Source of the DNA: DASSUW01 sp963849695
GTDB lineage: Bacteria; Actinomycetota; Thermoleophilia; Solirubrobacterales; Solirubrobacteraceae
Length of the DNA: 64,000 nt
Direction of reading: 5' to 3'
Assembly (NCBI GenBank): GCA_963849695.1
Contig: CAWKIT010000033.1
Location: forward strand, 62,001 to 126,000
Part shown: in pieces, positions 41,727 to 50,903 of the stretch
Numbering within the stretch: position 1 is the stretch's first letter
How the letters are laid out: every line of letters starts with the position of its first letter
Position numbers and translations under genes: made by a program
The notes under the pieces: generated by a model
The model's input: the letters and a program-made list of their open reading frames with translations, nothing else
Told to the model about the DNA's origin: nothing
Database searches by the model: none

Positions 41727-42741
41727 CCGCGTCCGCGCTCGCGGCCCCGGGCGCGTGAACCTGATCGGCGAGCACACCGACTACAACGCCGGCCTCGCGC
41801 TGCCGTTCGCGATCGACCGCGGCGTGACGGTGACCGCCGAGCCGCTCGCGAGCGATCGCATCGAGGCCCGCGCGCTCGACCTCGGCGAGCAGGACGAGTT
41901 CCCGCTCGCCGCTCCGGGCCGCGCCGACGGTTGGCGCGCCTTCGTTCGCGGAGCGGTCGGCGAGCTCATCGCCGCCGGCCACGACCTGCGGCCCTGCCGG
42001 CTGACGATCGAGAGCGACCTCGAGCAGGGCAGCGGCCTCTCCTCCTCGGCCGCGCTCGAGACCGCGCTGTGCCTCGCCCTGCTCGCGGTGGCCGGCCAGG
42101 GCGAGCCCGACCGCGTCGAGCTCGCGAAGCTGTGCTCGCGGGTGGAGAACGACTGGGTCGGCGCCCGCACCGGCCTGCTCGATCAGCTGGCCTCGCTGTG
42201 CGGCGAGCCGGACCACGCCGTGCGGATCGACTTCGCCGGCCTGGTACTCGAGTCGGTGCCGCTCGAGCTCGGCGACTGGGCGCTGGTCACGCTCGACTCG
42301 GGCGCGACGCACACGCTCTCGGGCGGGAACTACAACGAGCGTCGCCGCGAGTGCGAGCAGGCCTGCGAGCTGCTCGGGATCGGCTCGCTGCGCGAGGCGA
42401 ACGACCTCGACGCCCTGCCCGAGCCGCTGCGCTCGCGGGCCAGGCACGTCGTCAGCGAGAACGCGCGGGTCGATGCGATGGTCGCCGCCCTGCGCGCCGG
42501 CGACCTCGAGCAGGCCGGCCGTCTGCTCGACGAGGGCCACGCGAGCCTGCGCGACGACTACGCGGCCTCGGTTCCCGAGGTCGAGCGCACGGTCGGGCGG
42601 TTGAAGGCCGCGGGCGCGGCCGGGGCACGTATGGTCGGCGGCGGCTTCGGCGGCGCCGTGCTCGCGCTACTGGGGCCGGGCGTCGTCGCCCCCGCCGGGG
42701 CGCTCGCGGTCGCGAGCGGTCCCGCGGCCGCTCTGCTCTGA
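41719..42741 (+). CDS. galK: Galactokinase
   Basis: Phosphorylates galactose at C1. The GHMP kinase of 340 residues has the galactokinase signature GPGRVNLIGEHTDYN near the N-terminus, the ATP loop LEQGSGLSSSAALE and the C-terminal GGGFGGAVLAL. The start is a TTG overlapping the methyltransferase end, because any later start would lose the signature. No galT or galE is adjacent; a SGLT-type symporter lies just downstream on the other strand. Confidence 0.94.
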   Translation: MPDRVRARGPGRVNLIGEHTDYNAGLALPFAIDRGVTVTAEPLASDRIEARALDLGEQDEFPLAAPGRADGWRAFVRGAVGELIAAGHDLRPCRLTIESDLEQGSGLSSSAALETALCLALLAVAGQGEPDRVELAKLCSRVENDWVGARTGLLDQLASLCGEPDHAVRIDFAGLVLESVPLELGDWALVTLDSGATHTLSGGNYNERRRECEQACELLGIGSLREANDLDALPEPLRSRARHVVSENARVDAMVAALRAGDLEQAGRLLDEGHASLRDDYAASVPEVERTVGRLKAAGAAGARMVGGGFGGAVLALLGPGVVAPAGALAVASGPAAALL

Positions 42742-43020
42742 GGCGTCCGCAGCCTGCTCCGGAGATTCCCCGCCCTCGGCGATCTCGGTCCCGAGCGGGC
42801 GCGTGAGCGCCCAGGTGATCATCAGCAGGCCGAAGATGAGCATCCCGACCCCGGCCCACAGGTTGATGTTGACGCCCGCGGCCTTGTCGATCTCCTCCTG
42901 GCTGTCGAACAGCCCGAGCACGGTCAGCAGGAGCCCGTAGACGATGAACAGCCCGCCGATGATGCGGCGCAGGTCGAAGAGGTTGGCGGCGCGGCGTGCT
43001 GACGGTTGATCGGACGACAT
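42667..43020 (-). CDS. Small two-helix membrane protein linked to symporter
   Basis: The 117-residue product has two hydrophobic segments (about residues 18-38 and 52-72) with the motif LRRIIGGLFIVYGLLLTVLGLFD. Its disordered tail overlaps the galK 3' end by 75 bases. It starts 3 bases after the symporter stop and is surely co-translated, so it may be an accessory subunit of the transporter. Family unknown to me. Confidence 0.8.
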   Translation of the reverse strand: MSSDQPSARRAANLFDLRRIIGGLFIVYGLLLTVLGLFDSQEEIDKAAGVNINLWAGVGMLIFGLLMITWALTRPLGTEIAEGGESPEQAADASEQSGRGTARDRERPGGGDDARPQ

Positions 43021-43023
43021 GGG

Positions 43024-44679
43024 CTACCAGAAGATGATGGTCAGGATGGCGGCGCCGGCGAGCGCGGTGAAGCCGAGCAGCTTCGGCGACTCCCACCACT
43101 TGTGGACACGACGGGCGGCGTACTCGTCCTCGTTCGCCATCCCGTACACGAGACCCTGCAGCTCGCTCACCGGCCGCGACTCGGTCCTCAGCGTCACGAT
43201 CACGGCGACGATGGCGACGGAGACGAAGGCGAGGCCGGCGCCCCACATCGACTCGTCGAGATCGGAGCCGAACGAGAACCAGCCGACCTTGTAGCCGATC
43301 CACGTGATGGCGGCGACGGCGGTTCCGGCCACCAGCCCCCAGAAGCCGGCCCACGGCGTCATCCGGCGCCAGAACATGCCGATGATGAAGACCGCGAACA
43401 GCGGCGCGTTGAAGATCGAGAACAGCGCCTGGACGTAGTTCATGAGGTTGTCGTAGGTCGACGCGATGAGCGCCGTCCCCATGGCCACCACGAGGCCGGC
43501 GATCGTGGCGCCGCGGCCGAAGCGCACGTACCACTCGTCGGTCTCGCCCTTGCGCAGGTACGGCTCCATGATGTCCGTCGTCACGACCGTGTTGAACGCC
43601 GACACGTTGGCCGCGACACCCGCCATGAACGAGGCCATGAGACCGGTGATGGCGAGCCCCAGCATGCCGTTCGGCAGGTACTCGTTCATGAGCAGCGGCA
43701 GCGCGTTGTTGTAGGCCAGGTTCGGGTCGTCGGCGCTGCCCAGGTTCGGAATCACGATCAGCGCGATGAGACCCGGCACGATCATCACGAACGGGAGCAC
43801 GAGCTTCGGGAACGCGCCGATCAACGGCGTGCGCTGGGCGGCGCTCAGGTCCTTGGCCGAGAGCGCGCGCTGGACCTCCGCGAAGTTCGTCGTCCAGTAG
43901 CCGAACGAGAGCACGAACCCGAGGCCGAACACGAGACCGATCCAGCTCGAGCCGATGGGGTTGGTGACGTTGCCCGGGCTGGTGCCCTCGAGGGCGTGCA
44001 GGCCGGGCTCGCCGAGACTGCTCTCGCGGATCCCGTCCATCAGGCCATTCCAGCCGCCGACGTCGACGAGGCCGACGATCACGATCGGCAGCAGCGCCGC
44101 GATGATCACGAAGAACTGCAGCACCTCGTTGTAGATCGCCGACGAGAGGCCGCCGAGGCTGATGTAGACCATCACGATCACGCCCGCCACGACGATGCCG
44201 ACGAGCAGCGGCCAGCCGAGCAGCAACTCGAGCACGAGCGCCAGCGCGTAGAGGTTCACGCCTGCGATCAGGACCGTCGCGAGCGCGAAGGTGACCGAGT
44301 TGAACTGGTGCGCAGGGTCGTTGAAGCGCAGGCGCAGGTACTCGGGCACCGACCGGATCTTCGAGCCGTAGTAGAACGGCATCATCACGAGGCCCAGGAA
44401 CACCATCGCCGGGATCGCGCCGATCCAGTAGTAGTTGACCGTCGCGACGCCGTACTGCGCGCCGTTGGCCGACATCCCGATCACCTCGAGCGCGCCGAGG
44501 TTGGCGGAGATGAACGCCAGGCCGGTGATCCACGCCGGGAGCGAGCGGCCGGACAGGAAGTAGTCCAGGCTCGAGCGGATGTAGCGCTTGGCCGCGAACC
44601 CGACGCCGAGCACGACGGCGAAGTACGTCGCCAGGATCGCGTAGTCGACGAAGTCGGTGTCCAGCCGGAGGTCGCTCAT
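43024..44679 (-). CDS. Sodium/solute symporter (SSS/SGLT family)
   Basis: About 14 hydrophobic helices in 551 residues match the LeuT-fold SSS family: an early SGRSLPAWITGLAFISANLGALEVIG sodium-site motif and the FGYWTTNFAEVQRALSAKD signature typical of the SGLT subgroup (family signature region). Na+-coupled sugar or polyol uptake is likely. Closeness to galK suggests galactose or a related hexose; this is contextual. Confidence 0.9.
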   Translation of the reverse strand: MSDLRLDTDFVDYAILATYFAVVLGVGFAAKRYIRSSLDYFLSGRSLPAWITGLAFISANLGALEVIGMSANGAQYGVATVNYYWIGAIPAMVFLGLVMMPFYYGSKIRSVPEYLRLRFNDPAHQFNSVTFALATVLIAGVNLYALALVLELLLGWPLLVGIVVAGVIVMVYISLGGLSSAIYNEVLQFFVIIAALLPIVIVGLVDVGGWNGLMDGIRESSLGEPGLHALEGTSPGNVTNPIGSSWIGLVFGLGFVLSFGYWTTNFAEVQRALSAKDLSAAQRTPLIGAFPKLVLPFVMIVPGLIALIVIPNLGSADDPNLAYNNALPLLMNEYLPNGMLGLAITGLMASFMAGVAANVSAFNTVVTTDIMEPYLRKGETDEWYVRFGRGATIAGLVVAMGTALIASTYDNLMNYVQALFSIFNAPLFAVFIIGMFWRRMTPWAGFWGLVAGTAVAAITWIGYKVGWFSFGSDLDESMWGAGLAFVSVAIVAVIVTLRTESRPVSELQGLVYGMANEDEYAARRVHKWWESPKLLGFTALAGAAILTIIFW

Positions 44680-44723
44680 GGGAAGCCGCGAGGCGGCCTA
44701 CCCAGAAGCGACCCCCGGTAAAG

Positions 44724-45959
44724 CTATGCCACGGGTTCTGCAGCGGCGCCGAGGCCGGCGGCCTCGCGCAGGACGGCCGCCTTGTCGGTCTTCTCCCACG
44801 TGAAGTCGTGGTCCTCGCGGCCGAAGTGGCCGTAGGCCGCCGTCTTCTGGTAGATCGGCCGGTGCAGCTTCAGGTACTGGCGGAAGGCGCCCGGGCGCAG
44901 GTCGAAGTGCTCCTGGATCAGCTCGAGGATGCGCGCGCGGCCGATCGCCTCGGTCCCGAACGTCTCGACCATCACCGACACCGGATGGGCGACGCCGATC
45001 GCGTACGCGACCTGCACCTCGCAGCGGTCGGCCAGCCCCGCGGCGACCACGTTCTTGGCCACGTAGCGGGCGGCGTAGGCGGCGCTGCGGTCGACCTTGC
45101 TCGGGTCCTTGCCCGAGAACGCGCCGCCGCCGTGGCGGGCCATGCCGCCGTAGGTGTCGACGATGATCTTGCGGCCGGTGAGGCCGGCGTCGCCGACCGG
45201 GCCGCCGATCACGAAGCGCCCGGTCGGGTTGACCAGGAAGTTCTTGCGCAGCTTTCGGGCGTCGTACAGGTCGCGCGGCAGGATCGGCTCGACCACGTGC
45301 TCCCACAGGTCGTCCGGGATCAGCGTCTCGGCGCCTTCCTTGTGCTGGGTGGAGATCAGCAGCTTCTCGATCTCGACCGGCCTGCCGTCGCGGTAGCGGA
45401 CCGACACCTGCGTCTTGCCGTCGGGGCGCAGGTACGGGATCAGCTCGGCGTGGCGGACCGCCGCCAGGCGGTGCGCGAGCTTGTGCGCGAGCGAGATCGG
45501 GAGCGGCATGAGCTCCTCGGTCTCGCGCGTCGCGTAGCCGAACATCATCCCCTGGTCGCCGGCGCCCGCGACGTCGAGTTCATCGTCGTCGGAGGGGTCG
45601 GTGCGCGTCTCGTAGGCGGAGTCGACGCCCTGCGCGATGTCCGGCGACTGCTTGTCGATCGCGTTGATGACCGCGCACGAGTCGGCGCTGAAGCCGAGGT
45701 CGGCGTCGGTGTAGCCGATCTTGCGGATCGTCTCGCGGGCGACATCCTGGATGTCCACATACGTCTCGGTGGTGATCTCGCCCGACACCACGACGAGGCC
45801 GGTGTTGACCAGCGTCTCGCAGGCCACGCGGCCGGTCGGATCGTCGCGCATGACGGCGTCGAGCACGCCGTCGGAGATCTGGTCGGCGATCTTGTCGGGG
45901 TGGCCCTCCGTGACGGACTCGGAGGTGAACAGGTACTCGTTGTCGTTCATCGCGCTCAT
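44724..45959 (-). CDS. metK: S-adenosylmethionine synthetase
   Basis: Makes SAM from methionine and ATP. The 411-residue enzyme has FTSESVTEGHPDKIADQISD, GAGDQGMMFGYA and GGGAFSGKDPSKVDRSAAY, the three family signatures. ATG at 45959 overlaps the DUF3352 stop (ATGA); a second Met three codons in is possible. The upstream overlap leaves no room for a SAM riboswitch, so it is expressed from the long aro-cmk-der operon. Confidence 0.97.
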   Translation of the reverse strand: MSAMNDNEYLFTSESVTEGHPDKIADQISDGVLDAVMRDDPTGRVACETLVNTGLVVVSGEITTETYVDIQDVARETIRKIGYTDADLGFSADSCAVINAIDKQSPDIAQGVDSAYETRTDPSDDDELDVAGAGDQGMMFGYATRETEELMPLPISLAHKLAHRLAAVRHAELIPYLRPDGKTQVSVRYRDGRPVEIEKLLISTQHKEGAETLIPDDLWEHVVEPILPRDLYDARKLRKNFLVNPTGRFVIGGPVGDAGLTGRKIIVDTYGGMARHGGGAFSGKDPSKVDRSAAYAARYVAKNVVAAGLADRCEVQVAYAIGVAHPVSVMVETFGTEAIGRARILELIQEHFDLRPGAFRQYLKLHRPIYQKTAAYGHFGREDHDFTWEKTDKAAVLREAAGLGAAAEPVA

Positions 45960-47434
45960 GGGATCTCGAGGAAAAGCTCCGCGGTCGAATCGGCCTCCTC
46001 GCGCCTGACGACGGCACCGACTGCGCGGACCTGCCGAAGGTCGTCGCGCGTGGCTGGGAAGCCAGAGCCGAGGGTCAGGCCCGTACGCTCGCCCAGCGCG
46101 AGAAGCTGGCGTAGGTCGGCAAAGGCTAGCGCCTCTACCCTCGCACCCGTCTGATTCGATACTGCACGAAAGGCGGGGTCTTGGGCCAATCCGCGCCGCG
46201 CAAGCGTGCGCTGCGCGAGCCCGGAACGGTGCGTGGAGGCGACCACGACGTTGCCGGTGACTGCGTACGACGGCTCGAGCCGGGGCGTGGCCGCGAGCGT
46301 GAAGGCGTCGCCGTCGAGCGCCCGGAAACCGGCCGAGCCCGGCGCCAGCTGTTCGGTCAGCGGTCCCTGCAGGCGCGCCAGCGCCTCGCGCGTCAGGGCC
46401 GGGTCGTCGGTCCGCGCGGTCAGCGTGATCTCCGGCGTGGCGCCCGCGGCGCCGATCGTGAGCGCGGCCTCGGAGCCCAGCGGCCGGAGCAGGTCGCGGT
46501 CGAGGTCGACGCCCGCGATCTCGGGCAGCGCGGCGCGCACCGCGTTCACGGTCGCGGCCAGGCCGCCGCGCTCGAGCAGCGCGGTGAGGGCGTCGGCGCC
46601 CGGCAGGTCGAGGAACGCTGCGGCGCTCGCGGGGACGCGGCCCGGCAGCGCGGGCGCGAACTCCTCGGCGGGCGGCCCGCCGGGCGCGCGCAGGATGCGC
46701 GCGCGGATCCGCAGGCCGCGCTCCTCGGGGACGACACCGGCGGCGATGCCCTCGAACTGCGGCGAGTCGGCGAAGTCGCCGGCCGCCCGGAGCAGCGCGG
46801 GCGCCTCCGCGAGCAGGCGCCGGATCCCGTCCGCGGGCGCGTACAGCTCGACCGGTGCGCGCTCGATCTCGCCGGCGCGCTGATAGGCGCGCGTGTCGGC
46901 CAGCGACTCGCCCTCGCCGCCGGCGCGGGCGGCAGCGGCGTTCACGGCGGCGTTCGGACCGATCGCCAGGAAGGCGCCCGCGAACGCCGACGCGGTGGTC
47001 TCCGGCAGGCGGCGCCGGAAACGCTCGGCGCCGGCGCGGTCGGCGACGGCGGCGAGCAGCAACGGCCCCGGCAGCGCGAGCGCCAGCTCGTCGCCGAGCC
47101 AGGGCTCGATGTCGCGCTCGGGGTCGACGTCGGGGCCCAGCAGCTCGCGCGCGAGCGCCGCGAGCGAGGGGAAGTCGCCCGCGATCTCCCACAGGCGCGC
47201 AGCGTCGGCGTCGCGCCGCGCATGCACGAACACCGTCGCGTCGGACGGCGCGAGCGCCGCGGCGCGGCTCGGCGGCGCGTCGTCGGCGGCGATGATCAGG
47301 CCGGCGGCGAGTGTCGCGGCGGCCAGGACCGGGAGCGCGACGACGAGCAGGCGGTGGCGCCGGAGGGCACCGAGCGACAACCGCCGCCGCCGGACCGGCG
47401 GCCAGTCAGCGGCGGTCTCGTTGCTTTCGCTCAA
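45956..47434 (-). CDS. DUF3352 family membrane-anchored protein
   Basis: A cytoplasmic Arg-rich stretch and one membrane helix (LLVVALPVLAAATLAAGLIIAA) lead to a ~430-residue outer domain with repeated LPADAxVFV-like and PGADAL motifs characteristic of DUF3352 actinobacterial surface proteins. Function unknown. The frame is open to an ATG at 47506 inside der; the TTG at 47434, just before the arginine-rich segment, is a reasonable but uncertain start. It overlaps metK by ATGA. Confidence 0.82.
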   Translation of the reverse strand: MSESNETAADWPPVRRRRLSLGALRRHRLLVVALPVLAAATLAAGLIIAADDAPPSRAAALAPSDATVFVHARRDADAARLWEIAGDFPSLAALARELLGPDVDPERDIEPWLGDELALALPGPLLLAAVADRAGAERFRRRLPETTASAFAGAFLAIGPNAAVNAAAARAGGEGESLADTRAYQRAGEIERAPVELYAPADGIRRLLAEAPALLRAAGDFADSPQFEGIAAGVVPEERGLRIRARILRAPGGPPAEEFAPALPGRVPASAAAFLDLPGADALTALLERGGLAATVNAVRAALPEIAGVDLDRDLLRPLGSEAALTIGAAGATPEITLTARTDDPALTREALARLQGPLTEQLAPGSAGFRALDGDAFTLAATPRLEPSYAVTGNVVVASTHRSGLAQRTLARRGLAQDPAFRAVSNQTGARVEALAFADLRQLLALGERTGLTLGSGFPATRDDLRQVRAVGAVVRREEADSTAELFLEIP

Positions 47435-48752
47435 CGAAGTGGATGATGAGCGGGATACCTTCGAGCCCGTATCGCTCACGCAGGCGATTCTCGACGAAGT
47501 AGGCATAGTCCCGCGTCAGCTTGTCGCGATTGTTGACGTGGATCTGGAATCGCGGCGGAGCGGTGCCGATCTGCGCCATGTAGAACATCTTGAGCCGGTG
47601 ACCCTGCTTGGCGGGCGGCTGCTTCTGAGCCGCGATCTCGCCGAGGAAGCGGTTGAGCTCCGGCGTCGGGACTCGATGCGCGGCCCGCTCGGCCAGCGCC
47701 AGCGCCTCCTGCAGCAGCCGCTGCACGTTGCGGCCGCTCACCGCCGAGGCGGTCAGCACCTTCGGCCGTAGCCGCAGCTTGCGGTTCACGCGCGCGCGCT
47801 CGGCGTCGAGCTCGGACGGCCCGACGCCCGACCCGGGCCCGCGCGGGTCGCCCTCGCCACCGGTCAGGTCCCACTTGTTGAGCACGAGCGCCGTCGCGCA
47901 GCCCGTCTTCATCGCCAGCTCGGCGATCCGCAGGTCCTGGGCGGTGATGCCGTCCTGCGCATCGCAGACCACGAGCGCGACGTCGGCGCGCTCGGCCGCC
48001 CGCTGTGAGCGCAGAGTCGTGTAGTACTCGACCGACTCCTGCACCTTGGACGCGCGCCGTATCCCGGCGGTGTCGACCAGCAGGATCTGCTCGCCGTCGA
48101 CCTCGATCGGCGTGTCGATCGCGTCGCGGGTGGTGCCGGCGTCGGGCGAGACGATCACGCGGTCGCGGCCGAGGAACGCGTTCACGAGCGACGACTTGCC
48201 GACGTTGGGGCGGCCGATCACCGCGAGCCGGACGACGTCCTCGTCCTCGTCGGCGTCGTCGGCCTCGGGCCCCAGCTCGACCAGGCGGTCGAGCAGGTCG
48301 CCGGTGCCGAGGCCCTGCGCCGCCGAGACGGGAAGCGGCTCGCCGAGGCCGAGGCCGTGGAAGTCGTGCGCCAGCACGAGGTCGTCGGGCGTGTCGATCT
48401 TGTTGGCGGCCACGACCACCGGCAGCCTGCCGCCGCGCAGGATCTGCGCGATCTCCTCGTCGCCGGGGCGCACGCCGGCGCGCGCGTCGACCACCAGCAG
48501 CGCGACCTCGGCGTCGGCGATCGCCTCGCGCGCCTGGTCCTGGATCGAGACCGCGAGCGGGTCGTGGTCCTGGAGGTCGACGCCGCCCGTGTCGATCAGC
48601 GTCAGCCGGCGGCCGTTCCACTCGGTCGAGAGCTCCTTGCGGTCGCGCGTGATGCCGGGCCGCTCGTGCACGACGGCCTCGCGCGTCTGCGTGAGGCGGT
48701 TGACGAGCGACGACTTGCCGACGTTCGGGTAGCCGACGACGGCGATTTTCAT
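47406..48752 (-). CDS. der: Ribosome-assembly GTPase Der (EngA)
   Basis: Two tandem GTPase domains are visible: P-loops GYPNVGKSSLVNRL (residue 7) and GRPNVGKSSLVNAF (about 180), each with DTGG/DTAG and NKxD motifs. A KH-like C-terminal domain ends PLIIHFVERKQRDRR. At 448 residues it is normal. It acts in 50S subunit maturation. It overlaps cmk by ATGA. Confidence 0.97.
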   Translation of the reverse strand: MKIAVVGYPNVGKSSLVNRLTQTREAVVHERPGITRDRKELSTEWNGRRLTLIDTGGVDLQDHDPLAVSIQDQAREAIADAEVALLVVDARAGVRPGDEEIAQILRGGRLPVVVAANKIDTPDDLVLAHDFHGLGLGEPLPVSAAQGLGTGDLLDRLVELGPEADDADEDEDVVRLAVIGRPNVGKSSLVNAFLGRDRVIVSPDAGTTRDAIDTPIEVDGEQILLVDTAGIRRASKVQESVEYYTTLRSQRAAERADVALVVCDAQDGITAQDLRIAELAMKTGCATALVLNKWDLTGGEGDPRGPGSGVGPSELDAERARVNRKLRLRPKVLTASAVSGRNVQRLLQEALALAERAAHRVPTPELNRFLGEIAAQKQPPAKQGHRLKMFYMAQIGTAPPRFQIHVNNRDKLTRDYAYFVENRLRERYGLEGIPLIIHFVERKQRDRR

Positions 48753-49420
48753 GGGTTTCGCCTGCCAGTCGAACCACGTCCGTGTCGTTCGCCTTCGGCG
48801 ACGTCACCGACGCGAGCCTCGGTCGCGAGCGTGACCACCTGGGCGACGACCTCGTCGAGCGTGAGGCCGGTGGTGTCGACCGGCACGGCGTCGGGCGCCG
48901 GCCCGTGCACCGAGCGCGCCTCGGTGGCGTCGCGCTGGTCGCGAAGTGCCTGCTCGCGCTGGATCTGCTCGGGGTCGGCGCCGAGCTCGGCCGCGCGCCG
49001 GGCCGCGCGCTCGGCGGGGTCGGCGGTGAGGAAGACCTTGACCGCCGCATCGGGGGCGACGACGGTCGCGATGTCGCGGCCGTCGGCGACCCAGTCGCCG
49101 TCGGCCATGATCGCCTGCTGGCGGGCGACGAGTACGGCCCGCACGCCGGGGTCGGCGGCGACCCGCGAGGCCGCCTCGGACACCGCCGGGGTCCGGATCT
49201 CGCCGGTCACGTCGCGGCCGTCGACCAGCACGCGGTCGCCGACCTCGATCGCGATCCGCTCGGCGACCTGCGCGGCAGGCTCACGCGCCTCCATCGAGGC
49301 AAGGCCGACGGCGCGGTACATCGCCCCGGTGTCGAGGTACGTGAAGCCGAGCTCGCGCGCGACGGCGCGGGCCACGGATGACTTGCCCGCGCCCGCGGGG
49401 CCGTCGATGGCGATGACCAT
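48749..49420 (-). CDS. cmk: Cytidylate kinase
   Basis: Phosphorylates CMP/dCMP. The 223-residue protein begins with the P-loop IDGPAGAGKSSVARAVA, then YLDTGAMYRAVG, VADGRDIATVV and the lid RDQRDATEA. Slot between aroA and der is the common actinobacterial order. Its start is 6 bases downstream of a short methyltransferase fragment. Confidence 0.97.
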   Translation of the reverse strand: MVIAIDGPAGAGKSSVARAVARELGFTYLDTGAMYRAVGLASMEAREPAAQVAERIAIEVGDRVLVDGRDVTGEIRTPAVSEAASRVAADPGVRAVLVARQQAIMADGDWVADGRDIATVVAPDAAVKVFLTADPAERAARRAAELGADPEQIQREQALRDQRDATEARSVHGPAPDAVPVDTTGLTLDEVVAQVVTLATEARVGDVAEGERHGRGSTGRRNP

Positions 49421-49426
49421 GGACGG

Positions 49427-49609
49427 TCAGCTTACGAGCGCGCGCACGTATGCCGGCTCGGCGATCCCGGCGCGCAGGCGCGCGTCCGGCACCGGCTCGA
49501 GCGCCTGGCTGCACATCGGCACCACGCCGGCCCACGGCCGGTCGTATGCCGGCATCTCCGCGTGCATGAGCCGCAGGTACTCGTCGGGGTGGAAGTGGAA
49601 CTGGCCCAT
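49427..49609 (-). CDS. 60-residue fragment resembling the N-terminus of a SAM methyltransferase
   Basis: The opening MGQFHFHPDEYLRLMHAEMP and AYDR resembles class I methyltransferases that normally continue into a SAM-binding domain (VLDLGTGTG type). That domain is absent: the remainder is short and unlike the family. It starts 2 bases after the reconstructed aroA stop and ends 6 bases before cmk, so it is translated with them. It is probably the remnant of a deleted gene; the family link is from memory. Confidence 0.5.
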   Translation of the reverse strand: MGQFHFHPDEYLRLMHAEMPAYDRPWAGVVPMCSQALEPVPDARLRAGIAEPAYVRALVS

Positions 49610-49611
49610 CC

Positions 49612-50903
49612 TCAGGCCCGCAGCGCGCGAGGTCGGCCTCGAAGCCCGGATAGGAGACGGCGGCGGCCTCCATCCCCACCACCTCGACGCCGTCCCGCGA
49701 AGCCAGGCCGGCGACGGCGCCGAGCATCGCCAGGCGGTGGTCGCCGTGAGCGTCGATCGCGCCGCCGCGCAGGCCGCCCGTGCCCTCCACCACGAAGCCG
49801 TCCTCGGTCGCCTCGATGCGGGCGCCGAGCCCGCGCAGGCCGTCGACCACGGTCGCGATCCGGTCGCTCTCCTTCAGCCGCAGCTCGGCGGCGCCGCGGA
49901 CCACCGTGGTCCCCTCGGCGAAGCAGCCGAGCAGCGCCACCAGCGGCAGCTCGTCGATCGCCAGCGGCACCTCGTCGGGCTCCACCACCGTGCCGTGGAG
50001 CGGGCCGTGGCTGATCTCGAGCTCGCACACCGGCTCCTCGGCGGGCACGCCGTCCGTGGGCTCCTCCAGCGGCCCGGCCACGGCGCCGCCCATGCGGCGC
50101 AGGATGCGGAAGAAGCCGGTGCGGGTCCAGTTGGCGCCAACGTCGTCGATCACGATCCGCGAGCCAGGGACCAGCACCGCGGCGGCGGCGTGGAAGGCGG
50201 CTGACGACGGGTCGCCGGGCACGTGCAGCGCGCCCAGCTCGAGCTCGTCCTGGGCCGCGATCACGATCCGGTCACCGTCGCGCGCGACCGAGGCGCCGGC
50301 GGCGGCGAGCATGCGCTCGGTGTGGTCGCGGCTCGGCCGGGGCTCGACCACGGTCGTCGAGCCGGCGGCCAGCAGCCCCGCCAGCAGCACGCACGACTTG
50401 ACCTGGGCGGAGGCGACCGGCAGCGCGTACTCGATCCCGCACAGCGGTGCGCCGGTGACGGTGAACGGCGGGAACCTGCCCTCGCGCGGCTCGATCCGCG
50501 CGCCCATCAACCTCAGCGGCTCAGCGATCCGGTCGACCGGCCGGCGCCGGATCGAAGCGTCGCCGTCGAGCGTCCAGCGACCGCCCTCCTGCCCCGCCAG
50601 CCAGCCCGGCAGCAGCCGCATCAGCGTGCCGGCGTTCCCGACGTCGATCACGCCGGCCGGCGCCGCCGCGCGCAGGCCCGCGCCGCGCACGACCAGCGAG
50701 CGGTCGCGGCGCTCGACCAGCGCGCCGAGCGCCTGCACGGCGGCGAGCGTGGAGTTGGTGTCGGCGGCGTCGAGGTAGCCGGTGATCGTGACCGGCTCGT
50801 CGGTCATCGCCGCCAGCAGCGCGGCGCGGTGGGAGAGCGACTTGTCGGGCGGCGCCTGGACCGTCCCGCGCAGCGGCCCGTCGTGCGCGAAGCGGACGTT
50901 CAC
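49612..50903 (-). CDS. aroA: 3-phosphoshikimate 1-carboxyvinyltransferase (EPSP synthase), 3' end frameshifted
   Basis: Sixth step of the shikimate pathway. Motifs PPDKSLSHRAALLAA, DVGNAGTLMRLLPG, RLKESDRI, HGDHRLAM and the catalytic IDELP are all present. GTG 50903 overlaps the tyrA stop (GTGA). The written frame misses a stop after YPGFEADLAR and runs 330 bases on through cmk. Adding one base near 49628 gives FEADLAALRA and TGA at 49612-49614, a 430-residue protein of normal length. Confidence 0.92.

Noticed and set aside
44680..44723. Possible SAM riboswitch near metK
   Set aside because: This gap is downstream of metK, and its upstream side overlaps another gene, leaving no room for an aptamer.
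49281..49611. Extension of the aroA frame through cmk
   Set aside because: The residues are Arg-rich shadow of cmk and the methyltransferase fragment; a one-base shift explains the lost stop better.
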